Positions 38,771 through 52,391 of a stretch of DNA of 64,000 nucleotides are shown here, one piece after another (the stretch's first letter is position 1; every line of letters begins with the position of its first letter). The DNA is taken from NCBI GenBank assembly GCA_021234155.1, contig JAJEKV010000008.1, positions 23,629,931 through 23,693,930 of the forward strand, given 5' to 3'. The notes below the pieces were generated by a model. That model saw only the letters and a program-made list of their open reading frames with translations. It did no database searches and was not told the origin of the DNA. A program made the position numbers and the translations under genes. The stretch is from Isoetes taiwanensis. Lineage: Eukaryota; Streptophyta; Lycopodiopsida; Isoetales; Isoetaceae.

Positions 38771-40079
38771 CATAATATCCAGGATTTAGTCGAAAATATG
38801 CAGCTATATGAAGGAGTTACATTTGACCAGGTATGAAGGAATACATTACCAAGCTATCAATGTTAAACTCCAACAACATGGCACGATCCTATTCAAAGTC
38901 CAATTGGCGCAAGATTTGCTCCAAGATATAGAAGCTAGCATCAAGGAAAGCACGAAAATGCATACTCAAAGCATAAGCAAGGAAGAAGACCTGCACAAAA
39001 AAGCACCATACAGACAATTTTTTTGAGAATAATAATGAAGTATAGCTCAGTTAAGGAAGGCAAATTTTGAACAGGAACGACAAAGAGACTGTAATAGCCT
39101 CCTGTTCTACGCACAACATGGGGCGTGCTACAATCACTTTTCATGTTGGGGACATGCCCCATGCCTTTAGGACATCTTCTAGGAAACCAGCATCTGATAT
39201 AAGCCATGTGGGATAGTCAAGGGATACCATCACCCATTATTAGCCAATGTTGGGGGATACTAGGGCCTAACATATCCATAGTTCATTTATTATTTCACAC
39301 GTTTGTTTCATGCTCTGTTTGCTCTAATGCATGCCTCTTCAAGCGCCAATCTTACTCTCATGCCGCCATGCCACCATAAAAACAGCTATCGACGCTATAA
39401 GGTACGTGGATTGTTAGCCATCTGGGCTAAACATAGGCATGAATGGCATATGCCACATATACGTATCATATTGGACCCCAAGATCTAAGACCCAGAATTT
39501 TGTCTAGATCTGTAATAGTTGAGATGTTGACTAGGTTTAGTGTTGGGTTCTACTATTTAGGAAAAACATTTCTCCTCATTATTTAGGGTTTTGCTCACGT
39601 TTTAGGGCACCTTTTGGAGCATCAATATATTATGATTCAGTTTTGTTCATTCTTTGACTTTGTTCTTTTTCTTGAGTTTCTTCCACCTTCTTTTGTTAAT
39701 TCATGGGCATTTGGGGCAGCCTTATAGCATCCGGTAGTCATGGGCTGCTACTGCAAGGTGTATGCCAAGAACACCAAATCAATACTAGCACATAATGTGG
39801 GGTTATATTGGGCTCATAATCAAAATTTGCTTTTCCTTTCAAGCATCTCCAAAGGTTTTTAAGCAAAAAAAAAATTGGTTCTACATTGACCTTCTTGGAT
39901 TACCATCTCGGATTACCATCTCTAATAATCTCTGGTATTCATCCAGTGCTTCAGAAAGGGGCAAACTGGTTTTTGGCAAAATCAGGTTCTTATTTGCCAT
40001 TCTTCAACATTATTATTTTATCTATCCATACTATGTTTTTTGTCTAGAGTATGCAACACTACAAATCTTTTTTGTTTTG
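38771..40079. other. Unassigned DNA
   Basis: No recognised gene or element. A few short frames occur on both strands without motifs. GATTACCATCTC is repeated in tandem near 39,898. Confidence 0.5.
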
Positions 40080-43000
40080 AAATGCAAGCTGCAAATTTAA
40101 GAAGTACAATTTCACAGCTCTCAAGGATATAAGAATATTGATGTGAATGGTATTTTTATTCCTGAGGATGCTACTCTCTGCAACTACCCCAATTTTACCA
40201 CGATTGTTGGTGAAATTTTTAACAACATTCAGCACTCTGACAGAAAAAGAAAGGTCCTTATGGAAGTCCTTATCCTCGAAAAAGTGGACAAAATCAAAAG
40301 TAAACCTTCTTATTCTGAAATCTTGAGAATATCTACTAATTCTGCTTGTTTCTTCAACAGCAACAGGAAAACCTCCCATTAGTAACAATTTCTTAGACCT
40401 TTCTGTTATTATAGATAATCCTGCTATCCACAATTTCTCATTTGCATTTTTCCATCACCTGCCCAGCCCCTAGTGAAATTAAATTCTGGATCACCAAGAT
40501 CCATAACTGTCCCATTTCTTCAAATTCTCAAGTTGGATTCCAAAACTTTTCAGGTTGTTTGCATGGATAGATCATGTGCCAATTACCTTATCAAAAGGAA
40601 GATTAACGCTCTTTTCAAGCATGAGATCTACATTATGAGAAGGTTTCATGATGTCAAACCCAAGGATCACTCCATCCAAAACTTTTCAGGTTGTTTGCAT
40701 GGATAGATCATGTGCCAATTACCTTATCAAAAGGAAGATTAACGCTCTTTTCAAGCATGAGATCTACATTATGAGAAGGTTTCATGATGTCAAACCCAAG
40801 GATCACTCCAACATCTCGATTACTACTTGGACTCCTGCTGAGATGGTCAAATTTCTGACCTTGGACGAAAAACCACCTCCAAGCAATAGGGATTAGCCTC
40901 GGTCAAGTTCTAGACATCATCATTCTGAAACTAATTTCCCATCCATCTGCATTTCTAAGCCTATCAACTCCTGCTGAGATGGTCAAATTTCTGACCTCAA
41001 AACTTTCGACCTTGATCTCCGCTATAGCAAAACCCCCCTTCGAAAGGCATAGGTTAATAAGAAAAATGAGATAAGAGAAGGGAAAAAAGCTATCCCTAGT
41101 GAGGGTAGAAGAGACTTGGGTCCCCTAAATCGACCATATTTAAAGGAGAATCAAAGGCCGGTTCCTTAAAAAGATCTCTTAATTATCATCTATAAAGGTT
41201 TGAATGATCCTTCTAAGCAGTGTTAAACTATCCTCATCCTATTGTTCTTAACTTTCAGTTTGTCCTATAACTCTTGATGATTATGAGCCAAAAAGCTCAG
41301 ATCTCCTAATAATCTGGTTGTTATTGTCTTTAGCCATAACGAAGAAATCAAAACACAACCAATGGATCCTCAGTTATCGGGATAATATCATTATTGAGGA
41401 CATTCTGACGAAGAGGACTGGAAAGAGGTTGTAAGCAAAAAAAAAAAAGGACTCCAAAGAGAAGCTCATTCATGGTAAAACAAGAATGCATCTCAATCGG
41501 GGAGAAGCCCAAGAGAGCATTTTCCTCCTTATAAAAAGATCTTTCTTCCCAATGACTTGTGACATTAAAATAATAACCTAGAATATCCAGAATATCAATG
41601 ATTAGTGAGAAAGGACAGGCTAAAGGTAAGTCTCTCTTCCCTTGATCCTGATTCTTTATTAATCCAAGAGCATAAGCTGCACGACAAGGACTTTGCTATT
41701 AGTCTAGCTAGGATGCTTTGTAATAGCATGGATTTACTGGTGCTCCTTTTAATAACGATTAAGGAGGAATTGCCATTTGTTGGAATAAAAATCTCAAAAT
41801 AAATGTCGGCTCACGATTAACGATAGCTCTTGCTGATGGCAGCTAATTTTCATGATTAGAGATGGGCTCTAGTCAATGTTTATGCCTACAATAATCCAAA
41901 CGAAAGAACTGATCTCTAGAATAAAATTAGTAACGATCTTCCCTAACTTGGTGGCGTTGACAAAATCGTTATAGATAGAGACTTAAACATGGTCACTCAT
42001 AGTTTCATGAAGAATCTCAACTTCAACCCTCGAGCTCTGGGGGTGACAACTTGGACCAACTGATCACTTCTAACAATTTGATCATGGCGGAGTTACTCTC
42101 CATTATTATAGCTGCCTCAGCAGATTGTTATTTTTATGGACAACATCCCAGCAGCCAGAGAAGAACTTCAAAATAACCACCAATCTCTTGATGCACCAAT
42201 ATTTTTCCCCTTTTCTCTCAAATATTCTGGATCAAACCAGTAAGCCCATTGGCTTCTTTGGCTAGATGAATTGGTAGATCACTACAGCTAGGCTCATAAA
42301 GCAGTGGCTCAAAAGTTAGGGGAAGGAAATCTATCACTTTGAGATAGGTGCTAATTCTGCTATTAATAATAACTTTATTACCATTGATAGCAGGGTCACC
42401 CAAGATCAAAACATGGGCTCACCTCGATTTTCACCTTGGATGGATTGTATAATGTCGCGAATAACATGAAGAATGGGAAATCCCCTGGACCAGATGAGCT
42501 ACTTGCAAAATCCTTTAAAATTAGTTGAATATCTGTGGTGGTTATGTTCCCACGATTTCCAATAAATTAATGATTAGGAAAAATTGGGATAGCAGAATTA
42601 ACACCTGTTTCATCACTTTCATTCTTAAAATTCAAGGGCACTACCTTAAAGGAAGAAACATTCTCGACGATGTCACCATTGCAGCTTTGGGTCTTAGATG
42701 GGCCAAAGACTGTAGTTAGAAAGTGTCCCTTCTTAAACTTGACATAATTCACTTTCATTCTTAAAATTCAAGGGCACTACCTTAAAGGAAGAAACATTCT
42801 CGACGATGTCACCATTGCAGCTTTGGGTCTTAGATGGGCCAAAGACTGTAGTTAGAAAGTGTCCCTTCTTAAACTTGACATAATAAAGGCTTTCGATCAT
42901 CAATTAGAAGCGCCTTGAACTCATTTACAAAAAGCTTGGCTTAGTGACAATGGTATCAAAGTCTTCTTGGCTATTCTTCCAATGGAGAATATAGCCCAAG

Positions 43001-43217
43001 ATTCGATATAAAATGAGAGTCGAAAAAGGGTCTTATCTTATCTTATCTTATAGTCGTGGAAGCTCTTCGACAAATTTTTTAAAGCAAAGGAGGAAAGAAC
43101 ATTATAGTGATTGGGGTGACAAGATTTTAAATGGCTATTTTGCGGTAATACTTTCTTTGCTAATTTCCATGGATCAAAAGACCATTGACACTCCTAATAT
43201 TATCCTCTTCAACTCTT
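40080..43217 (+). mobile_element. Decayed L1-type LINE
   Basis: Fragments read in L1 order on the plus strand. 40,143-40,382 and 40,530-40,900 are an ORF1-like part (TWTPAEMVKFLTLDE, then GISLGQVLDI). 41,540-42,010 is the endonuclease (ITWNIQNIN, SLLIQEHKLHD, GGIAICWNKN in the adjacent frame, VNVYAYNNP). 42,440-42,520 is the start of reverse transcriptase (NMKNGKSPGPDE). Frames are broken throughout. Three 136-base-offset duplications lie inside (40,539/40,675, 40,831/40,967, 42,614/42,750). The 3' end is cut off by the LTR element at 43,218. Confidence 0.7.
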
Positions 43218-44772
43218 TGTGGCGTCCCCTACTCATATCGGTTGCATTCACCGGTATACAAGCGAGTTCATCCCCATACCGACTCCATGCTAATATAGGG
43301 CCCTCACGCATTATCCTTTTGCAACCTTGAAGAGTTCCGATTGGGAAGAATGAAGGGTCCTTTACCTGTCTCCCTCGGGGCCTACCTAGGCTGCTTGAGC
43401 GTAAACATACATGTCGATGGTACATACATCAACATCATATGACCATCACGAAGGATGGTCCTCCACATATCTGCATAGACAAAAGATCGGCACATCACAT
43501 AGGGAATCCTACCCAAGGCTCGGACCACGGGGATGGTGACAAGCTTGGGTCTCAGAGGTCATTCTGAGGGGCGAATTCATGGCAATGGATTTGGGCTGGC
43601 ATAAGAACATGGTTTAGGGTTGTCCACTCCATCCGCCCCTCACATGCACACTTTGCGAGTAGGCTGAAAAGTGTTGGGACTGTTTTGTAGCTTCATGGGT
43701 GCATAGCCAAAGGGGCTATTCTTGGGTTGCATCTCCCGGTCCCGATGGAGGCGGTAGGGATCACTCCCTCCAGAGATCTACATCTTTGACTCAAGGTGAC
43801 TAGAGCCCTTTGCCCTTGAACCAGACCCAGCTGGAAGGTGAACCCCACCCCCGGGTGTCGAGCCCATGCCTTACCTTTTCGGTGGCAAGCCATTAGACCT
43901 AGTCACAATGATCCCCGGTAGCACTAACACACCATAGGGATCGTTCAAGAGTCGAACATGAACCTCCTTCTTAGCCCGGTCGGCCTTCACCCACAACCAG
44001 GTGTGGTTCTTGTACCAGGGCGAATCTATGGTGTGCTAGAGAGGCTAATCTAGGAGCATCTACTACCAAGCTTTAGGTCTCTACCCCCTTCCCAATACAA
44101 AGGAGTTCATAGAGATACATCATCCATATACATCACATAAAGAACTAAAGAACTATATCTAATCTATATCATAGAGTTAGGTTCTTTAGTTAGAGTCTGC
44201 TATCTAGAGATCTAGAGGGGCTGCTATGGGCAATTTAATAGGCTAAACCCTCTTTGATTCAATGACTAAAAGATGGTTTAAGCTATTAAATTGCCTAAAT
44301 ACTATCCTTGAGTTCCTCCTCGACACGAGTTAGACCATCCTGGCTGAAATGCTCGAATCAAGGGAAACTAATGATGCTATTCTCTCGAGGGCAGTGCAGG
44401 AGGCGAGTTTAGCTCTTGAGGCAGCCAAAGCGAGCTCTAAAACCTAGAAGCGAAAAATGGGCAAGTTAGGGTTTCCCCTCCCTAAATAGACAAGGGGTGG
44501 CTAGGGTTTCCAATTATCCCCTTTAGGCATGTGGGATAATTGGGAATGGGCCCACTGCCTTTAATGGCTAGGTGGCAAAATGTGCCCACATGGAAAGGTG
44601 TGCCCACATTAATGTGCATATTGGTAAATGTGCACATTAATTGCTTAGGTATAGCCCACTTGGCATAAAAGTGTCCACATGGGAAAATGTGCACCTAGAT
44701 AAATGTGCACATGGGTAGATGTGCACATTAATAAATGCACACTCCTTGCAAGTTGCCCCCTAGGGGCTACCA
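43218..44772 (-). repeat. Left (3') LTR of the large element
   Basis: Direct counterpart of the right LTR. Differences between the two are heavily at CAG: for example CCGACTCC here against CCAGCTCC, and GGCTCGGACC against GGCTCAGACA. Near 44,577-44,740 is a cluster of ATGTGCAC-type motifs in what would be U3 on the minus strand. The outer limit of the repeat beyond 44,772 is uncertain because the other LTR is interrupted there. Confidence 0.8.
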
Positions 44773-44880
44773 CTGGCTATCGTTGGGCATACCGTCGGTC
44801 GGTGTAAGGCGTGGGCGTGGCGTGGAGGCAATACGATTGCTCGTCACGGGGCCCATTATCTTTTCTTTGAAACGTCACAT

Positions 44881-47470
44881 TACTTTTAGAACATTATTGC
44901 GCCATTACATTATCAACTAATTGTCAATTCGTAGCTTCTATTAAAATAAGATACTTATTAGTCTCCGTTATCACAACATTTAGTTTATCACAATTTAACA
45001 CTTTCATTTAAGGTAATACTTTTAGAACATTATTGCGCCATTACATTATCAACTAATTGTCAATTCGTAGCTTCTATTAAAATAAGATACTTATTAGTCT
45101 CCGTTATCACAACATTTAGTTTATCACAATTTAACACTTTCATATACAATTATTATTTAAGGTACTCTTCATTCCTTGCAACACTCATTACCCAATTAAC
45201 TTATCACTTCATAACTTACTCCACGCAAAGTAATTATTAACCTTACTTAATACAACATTTAAGTTTATCTTAATTATTAGAATTGCTCTAAGGTAATGTT
45301 TAAGACATTACTGTACTATTTCATTACCCAATTAACTTATCACTTCATAACTTACTCCACGCAAAGTAATTATTAACCTTACTTAATACAACATTTAAGT
45401 TTATCAAAGTTTATCAATTTCATACAAAATTTACACTTCTAAGGTACTCTTCATCCCTTGCAACACATTATAACAAAATTTGTGTTGCAAGCCCTTAAAT
45501 AATTCGACCTCCTTGCCCTCCAGAGCGCTCTATTGGCTGCCCCATCGACACTACCTATTATTAATTATTAATAAAATTTTGGTTATATGGTGACCACCCA
45601 CCTATCTACATGGATGCATGGCTAATCTCCGTGGGAAGGGTGAATCTTCCATTATGGCCGTGGAGGCAGTACCTATATGCCTATATGCCGCTCATGCCTA
45701 CACCCTAGTTGCCCGGTGTGGAGGATAGGTCCTTCCGTATATGGGGCGTGAAGGCGATTCCTCCTATCAAAGCATATATGGGGCTAGAGGTGCTTTTCCT
45801 ATCAATGCATTCCTCAATGACCTCCTTTCTCTGAGGGTCGTCTACTTCGAGTGGAGCAGTAGACTTTCTAATCTACCTTCCACTCATCCAAGCGGAAAGC
45901 GGTCATGCCTACATTGACATTACACCACCCCTAGAGATCACCGTCGTGGTCTCATCATCGGTAACAACGCATGCAACCCATACCAAGCATAGGTTGCATC
46001 GTGGATTAATCTTAACTACACATGAAACTAATCTAAACACAAATCGACATGCAGGCCGATTTTTTTTACTTGGCTCCTTTAATGCATGTGATTAACATAA
46101 TTACCCTAAGGTAATATTTATGAACATTATCATAGTATCGGATACATTACTTCCGATGGTACAATTATATTTACTCTAAGCTTTGCAATATTTAACGACT
46201 TTTAGATCGCGATTATTTAAACAATAACCACGATTTAGACCTATTGTATCATAAACAAGGTTTTAATTATCATACACAAGAATTAGATGTGCTTCTTATG
46301 CTCTTCCTTGGGTCTGCATTACCCTTGAAGTATATCCCTAAGATGCACTTAAGTATATCTGAATTCTATTTTCTATTTATATTTATAAGGACCCGGTCAT
46401 ATAGCTATCCTTGGAAGGAATTGCATCCTTGCGAAGGATTAATTAACATGCTACCTCACATTACGTTGTTATTTAACTTATTTCCCTATAATACATATCG
46501 TTACAACAATTTCTATCCGGTTATTAGGATCTATATTTAACTTATCTATAAGACACATTAAAACATAATGCATCGCACACCTTACCTAAGGCTAGAACGC
46601 ATCCACCCATTGAGCCCGTCGGTGATTTGGAGATGACTTGGTGGTTGCATTGCTCCCATAGTTTTGCTAGCGTCGGGTCTCGCATGTTGGAGCCTCCACG
46701 AGCACTAAGGTATCTATCTATCTTACGCTCTATTAAACCCGGCCATTCTTTGGGTGAACTCTATTCTGGTCGGGTCAATTGCATTACTTTACTAGCCTTA
46801 GCTAACATATATAACCATATAAGATGGATGCACATATTATGTTATCATTTATTTCAATATAGTTATGGGTTACCTATTTAGTTAGAACGATTCTAAACCA
46901 CAAGGTTTTGTCATCATGACAATTCCTTTTGTCTCAAAAGACTATTTGATTAATATAATTCTTATTTTAGATGTACCTTACATGTATTATTCTTTTATAT
47001 TCTAGAGATTCCCCCTTTCTTAGTTAGTTAAACTCTTGGAATATTCCTACCAATCGAATTGATGTCATCGTAACAAGTTGGCCGGACTTGTTAGATTACT
47101 TCTTTTCTTTCGGTTGGATTATTCTTTGGAGGTGCTAGATTTATACATGGTCAACAATTATCCTAGTAATGATTCCTTCTTAGCGAGGAGATCAATCTCA
47201 CCAAGTGGTTTCAATACGTTGGATGTTTGTTAACAATCGTGTATAATTATAGTTACTCCTATGCATTTCCTTCCCAATCTTGACGCTTAGCTCAATATTG
47301 GGGCGATCCTTTCAGCGAGAATATCTGGAAATGCCTTCTAATCCCAATATGGATGTTACCGTCCATACATTTAACCTACTAGGCCCCATAACCTTAGATG
47401 CTTGAGCTTGCTAGAAGCTCATCCACTCGTTGCCTGCTTGAAGCCGCAAGGTAACGTTCTCCCGAGTCGC
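44881..47470. other. Non-coding part of the large LTR element
   Basis: AT-rich sequence with two 136-base-offset duplications (44,881/45,017 and 45,185/45,321). No coherent frame on either strand and no convincing polypurine tract next to the left LTR. Confidence 0.45.
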
Positions 47471-47478
47471 TCGATACT

Positions 47479-49273
47479 TCAGCCTCCTTGACGGTGGCTC
47501 CCCTTTGATGTAGAGGTTGACTTTGTTCGTAGAAGCCTCTCATTGCTGGTGGCTTGATGGTGTAGTTGATCACTTGAAATCTTCCATGCCACTTTTCGAA
47601 AGCCTGAAGGTGGCGCCGTTGAAAAAGATCTTTTATCTTGAACTCTTTTGTCTTGGCAGCTAACGACTCTGTATCCGATATTGTTTCTTCGACTCCATCG
47701 ATGTCTCATACGTCGAGTCCTCTTGTCGTTATCGTGTTGCCCGATGAGTGTTGAGGATGTTGATTGCTTCACCCCTGTAATTTGCCTGACATCTCTTCCT
47801 TTGATCTGTTACACTATGGGAGGGAAGGAATAATAGGGGAACTATACATGCAAAATATATAGCTTACATAACTAGAGCTATTAGATCCCCCTTGTGCCTC
47901 CCTTCGAGTTGTACACCTACTCCTTGGTAATGTCATCGGTGTTTCTCCCGGTGCAATGGTGTTGACGATCTATATCCTCCTATTTATATGTCAGCTCGTA
48001 CTCCGGGGTAACTCGTTGATATACTTGGGCTCTCCAATGTTTGTCGGCTATGGCACAACACGCTTTGCATCACATTATAACTAAAGGTGTGCTGGTCGTT
48101 GATGCTTTGACATTTCGATCTGCTTCCTGATCCTGTTCTCGGGCGGTAATTGTTCCCCCCTTCATGATACTTGAAGCTATTTGGAGGCGTCTCTTGAGGC
48201 TGTGCGCGCTTTCTTTGGCTATACTCCTCTGGAATTGTTTTCTTCTGCAGTTGTTCTTTGAATCGTCCATCCTTGGATTCACCAAGTTGCATGCAAATCC
48301 GTGTGCAAGTTATCGGCTCGCCTCGCCCTAATTGCTTCTCCATCGAGCTTCCAAACTTCCTTGTTTGATCCCCTCGATCACATGGCTTGGACGTTGTCAC
48401 ATTCCACAGTGCTATGCCATCTTCTTGTCTTGAGGTACCTTCCGATGACTTTGATTGTGCTCGTCAGTCTAGATCCTCCTGTTGCCTCTAGGGAGCTCGT
48501 GGAAGAAGTCGGTTGCTAGCACTTCTCCAGCTTTCAGTTCCTGACCTTTGTCCCTCTATGTATGTCGGTCTCTCTGGCAAGTAAAGCATCATGGCTCTCC
48601 TCCATGCTGGCTATGTTGTCGGGGTGATGGATCCTTATATCTGTGCAGCTTGACCATTGAGTTGAAGAAGTAATTGCCTTAGATATACTCTTGTCGTTGA
48701 ATAGCCTAGCTATTATCTTGAACTCTCTTTTTGCCGAAGGTGCTTCAGTTGCTATCCTTGTCGTTAAGGTGTCGAATGCTTCTACCTTGGGCATTTGATG
48801 TGCCCATGTCGGAGATATGATCGGCTTCTTCTCTTCTAATTACTGGTAGGAGTACCTGATGAAGCCATCACCTAGTTGTTGAAGGCATATCTCCTCGTCG
48901 CAGTGCCTTTCGTAAGTGCATCTCCATCTAATACACGTGTCATAGCGCATCACCCTATATTACCACAAGGTGGAATTATGGTCGTCGAGATGTTGCCTTC
49001 TTAGTTGGCTCGTTGATGTCGGGTCGTTCCTCCCTCTATTGTTGAGGCCACTCGTGTCATAAGTTCGTCAAGTGCTGCCACTGCTACAAGAGGTAGTGTT
49101 GCGCCCTGACGATGTCCTGGTGCCGCGTTGATGATCTTCACATGATCGGCGTTGTCTCTTATCCTGACATTGTGCTGGACGAGCGGTCTTCTACTTGAGG
49201 GCACTTCCCGAAGTGTTTGAAGTCGAAGGTTTGCTTGGCCTCTGGTCGTTCTCCCTCGTACTTGCTCTTCCAT
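47479..49273 (-). CDS. Uncharacterised hydrophilic frames, large LTR element
   Basis: Minus-strand frames at 49,001-49,273 (opening MEEQVRGRTTRGQ), 48,534-48,794 (MPKVEAFDTLTTRIATE), 47,984-48,400 and 47,479-47,772 are basic and polar. They could be pieces of one Gag-like protein broken by frameshifts. I see no zinc knuckle, protease or reverse transcriptase. They are reported because they fill the space where gag-pol would be, not because a function is visible. Confidence 0.3.
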
Positions 49274-49690
49274 TTTGATCTTGGGCTATAGTTGTGCCTC
49301 CTTGCTTCCTCCTTTGGTAGTCGAAGTGAAGGAGCTTCCTGATCTAAGCGCTAAATCCGTAAAACATGACTTTAAACTCATGTTTCTCCACTATATCTGT
49401 GAGCACCCGAGATATACAATAGACATATACGCATTTACGTTGGGATTTTAATTCATCCACTTTTACAAAACAACTACGAAGATCTACTTAAATGTTTATA
49501 CTCCTTTAGGGTTTCCCCTCCTCCTATCGCATTTGATCCTTCGGTTTTGCTGCATCTTCTTCGTTCTGGTTGACTCCGGGATTCCTTGAGATGCTGCTAC
49601 TATTGTTGAGCTTCATGTCTGATCCGAGCTCGTCACCCCAAGTTGCGAAGCGTGTTCGTCGATGTGATCCCTTGAAAGAGACGCTCCTCC

Positions 49691-50840
49691 TTAATGTGTA
49701 TGTTCGTCGTGAGGAATGCGGTGACCGCTCAGCGTCCCTACATGCAGTGTGTCGTTGCAAGGTTGCCGATGTGCGGTGCCTTTGATCGCTTGAGTAGGAT
49801 CACCTGGCTGTTGCAATCGGGCATTCTTGAATGTCTTCGAAGCTCTGAGATCGCGGTCGGTAGGCAGGCATTGTGATTCCTCCGCAGGTTGAATTTCTGA
49901 GTGCGACTCCTGTTGCTTGGGCTTTGCTTCATTCCGAGGTGCCTCTCCTGTGCCTGGAAGTGTGGTCATCTCCATTGCCCCTGCCATGGCTCCTTCTGGT
50001 CGCCTTTGCGTGATTTGTACCTGCTGGCTAGGTCGTCTCCTCCGTCCTTTGGGTCCTATCCATTCGAGTCTCGCCCTCCTTGGCTGACGTAGTAAGGTCG
50101 TCCTTCCTTTGGTTTCTAGGTGTTTCTGGGTCCAGAATTCTTGTTCGAGCAGAATATTCTCCCCCTTGATCTTGCCCCTAATGCTGATATAGGCCTTCAA
50201 GTCGGAGATGTTCCTTCCATGATATGCGTCTCCTCCCTCTCATGTTCTCCTACTTTTTGGAACCGATGAAAGTTCTCCTGCTGGTGCAAGGGAGCTGGAA
50301 GCTCGTCCGGGTCAGCCTTAGGTGCTTTGTGGTTGCCTAGCTTGGTTTCTCCTTTTGTTGACGTTGCATGACATTCGCTTGAGCTGCTGGGCTGCAAGGT
50401 CGTAGTTGTCTTCCCTCCGGTTTCTATACGCTCCTGTGTCGCCATGACTTCTCTCGTCGACGGAAGATTATGCCCTCTGGCCTTAACTCGTGATGCCAAC
50501 GTGGCATCAATGTCTAACGTCTCCCTGCACCTGTGTCTTGCTGTCTTGCGTTCTTCCATTTGAAACTCATGTGCGTCGAGTTGGTGAAGGCGTCGAGATC
50601 CTCTTTCTGATGTGAGCTCGTGGATGTGGTAGCCGGGAGGTTGCCATCTAGAAGATTCTTGATGCCGTTGGTTACCAATATTCTTCCCATTTGATGAAGA
50701 TTGATGATAGGCCGGTGGTGTCCTGCTCTACTCGTTTGTCGATTGAAGTGTTTGTCGTTGTGCTTCCTTCTCTTGGGTCTGCCTTTTCGGTCTCCTCTCC
50801 TTATCTGTCTGTACATCGGCTGGGACCTTGATGTCTTCAA
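49691..50840 (-). CDS. Uncharacterised Lys/Arg/Gln-rich frames, large LTR element
   Basis: Three overlapping minus-strand frames, 50,514-50,840, 50,197-50,559 (120 residues, from MEERKTARHRCRETLDID) and 49,691-50,200 (169 residues), overlap by tens of bases. This fits a single long protein interrupted by small indels. The composition is highly charged and poor in hydrophobic residues, like a nucleic-acid-binding Gag. No known domain is recognised. Confidence 0.35.
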
Positions 50841-51595
50841 GAAGTTGCGCCTTTAACTCCTCTGTGGCTCTGGCCTTGTACTTCGAAAGCAACTCTCGTA
50901 TATTCTAGCTACAACATTTTGGGCTCTATAAGCAAGCAAGATGGCTCGAGCAGCATTACTGGAGACATATCTATAATCTACAAGTCTATGGACATTAGGA
51001 CATGTGGTATGGCACGATATGAGGGTTGTTTTGCAAAGCCCTCATGGTGTTTGAGGTATACTCTAAGGTCCTAACAAAATTGGTTTGGGGGGTACTGGAG
51101 ACTACACATGGAGTGACTTGGGCAGCTCTAGGCTCTAGCTCCTTTCTAGGTATCCTGGCAATAGGGGGTGTCAATGTGGCGGCTATATAAGTCAAACTCT
51201 ATTAGAAGGACACAGAATTAGGTCAAGGTTTATGCCTTTGGCTCGAGCAGAGGTGATGTACAAACAGTTGAACTTGAGTTGCTATGCTGAGGTCTAGATG
51301 ACTATAACAAAGGGGTGTTCTTGGGCACTTCTATCTAGGAGTAAGGCATCAGCTTTGAGCCGAGAGCAATACTTGTGAGGTACTAATGGGATATGCTTCT
51401 ATTTACAGACAGACGACAGTTTGGGAAAACAATTCAAGGGTTTGAGCAATTCTGGTTATTTTGAGCTGGGGTTTGACATTTCTAGCCTAATTTGAGGTCA
51501 TAAATGGATTCTAGTCTGTCTAACGGTCCTATTGCAACAAATTTCAGGCGATTTGGAGCTCTGTAGCTCAAGTTATAGAGGTTCAAAGTTTGGAG

Positions 51596-51662
51596 GTCTC
51601 ACACATTGCGCCCAGACCAATAATGAACTTTTCATTTTCTATCCTGGCGCGACGTGTGAGAC
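51596..51662. other. Conserved hairpin unit 1
   Basis: Left arm GTCTCACACATTGCGCC (51,596-51,612) pairs with right arm GGCGCGACGTGTGAGAC (51,646-51,662), 15 of 17 positions, with a 33-base loop containing AATGAACTTTTCATT. It is one of four units in the leader of the large LTR element. Confidence 0.75.
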
Positions 51663-51792
51663 ATTGGCTCTAAATGGGTTAAACTTGTCCAATTTGGGTG
51701 ATATAAGGGTCTAATCCTGCTTATCTCGTCGTAGGCAGAATGGACCCCTTATTTGGTCGATTTGGAGCAGTTTTGGGCACTTTTGGGGCATG

Positions 51793-51859
51793 GTCTCACA
51801 CGTTGCGCCCAGACCGATAATGAACTTCTCATTTTCTGTCCTGGCGCGACGTGTGAGAC
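51793..51859. other. Conserved hairpin unit 2
   Basis: Left arm GTCTCACACGTTGCGCC (51,793-51,809) and right arm GGCGCGACGTGTGAGAC (51,843-51,859) pair at 16 of 17 positions; the remaining position can form a G-U wobble in RNA. The loop is nearly the same as in unit 1, so arms and loop are both conserved. Confidence 0.8.
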
Positions 51860-52000
51860 ATCCTTTCAAATTGGTCTAGGATGTCTGTTTTGACTAAAAC
51901 AAAAGCTAAAACTTACTAACTCAACTTAATTAAGTAACTTTATACACTTATAATTTACTCTAAAACACTTTGTATTAAACAAATTTTATCATTTACGAAA

Positions 52001-52276
52001 TTAATAAGGCTCTCCTTTGATATGACTGGCTAAGTGCATATCTTTCTTCATTAGAGTTACTCCCTTGGCGTGTACTGTGCAGGCTGTTGAGTCTTCAAAA
52101 TGTTGGACCAGCTTCTGCTCTGCTGCTTCTTGACCCTTGGCCTCCCGCTCTCGTTCTGCCCTCTCCTCTTCTTGTTTCCTTCGGCCTCCTTGGCCTCTGG
52201 CTGTTTCGCCTTGTCGAGGAAGTCGAGCGGTCTGTTTAGTGCGCGTCATGTCGATCGGAGTCTTGGTGTTTATCAA
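52001..52276 (-). CDS. Small basic ORF with histone H3-tail-like sequence
   Basis: From the methionine at 52,249 the minus strand reads MTRTKQTAR, then LPRQGETARGQGGRRKQ and a strongly charged helix-prone stretch, ending IKGEPY. RTKQTAR is identical to residues 2-8 of histone H3, including the lysine 4 position; residue 1 is Thr rather than Ala, and lysine 9 is replaced by Leu. An upstream in-frame Met at 52,276 would add nine residues and bury the motif. The ORF lies between hairpin units 2 and 3, about 0.8 kb after the primer-binding site, where a gag start is expected. Function is unknown; histone mimicry is a hypothesis. Confidence 0.5.
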   Translation of the reverse strand: MINTKTPIDMTRTKQTARLPRQGETARGQGGRRKQEEERAEREREAKGQEAAEQKLVQHFEDSTACTVHAKGVTLMKKDMHLASHIKGEPY

Positions 52277-52391
52277 GATGCTATCTCTATCTAGCTTAAG
52301 GGTCTTGGTTCTAAGTCTAAGGCTTGGCCATTAATATTATCTAACATTATTAAAGCTTAAATCTAATTAAGAATTATAATTCAAACACAAA

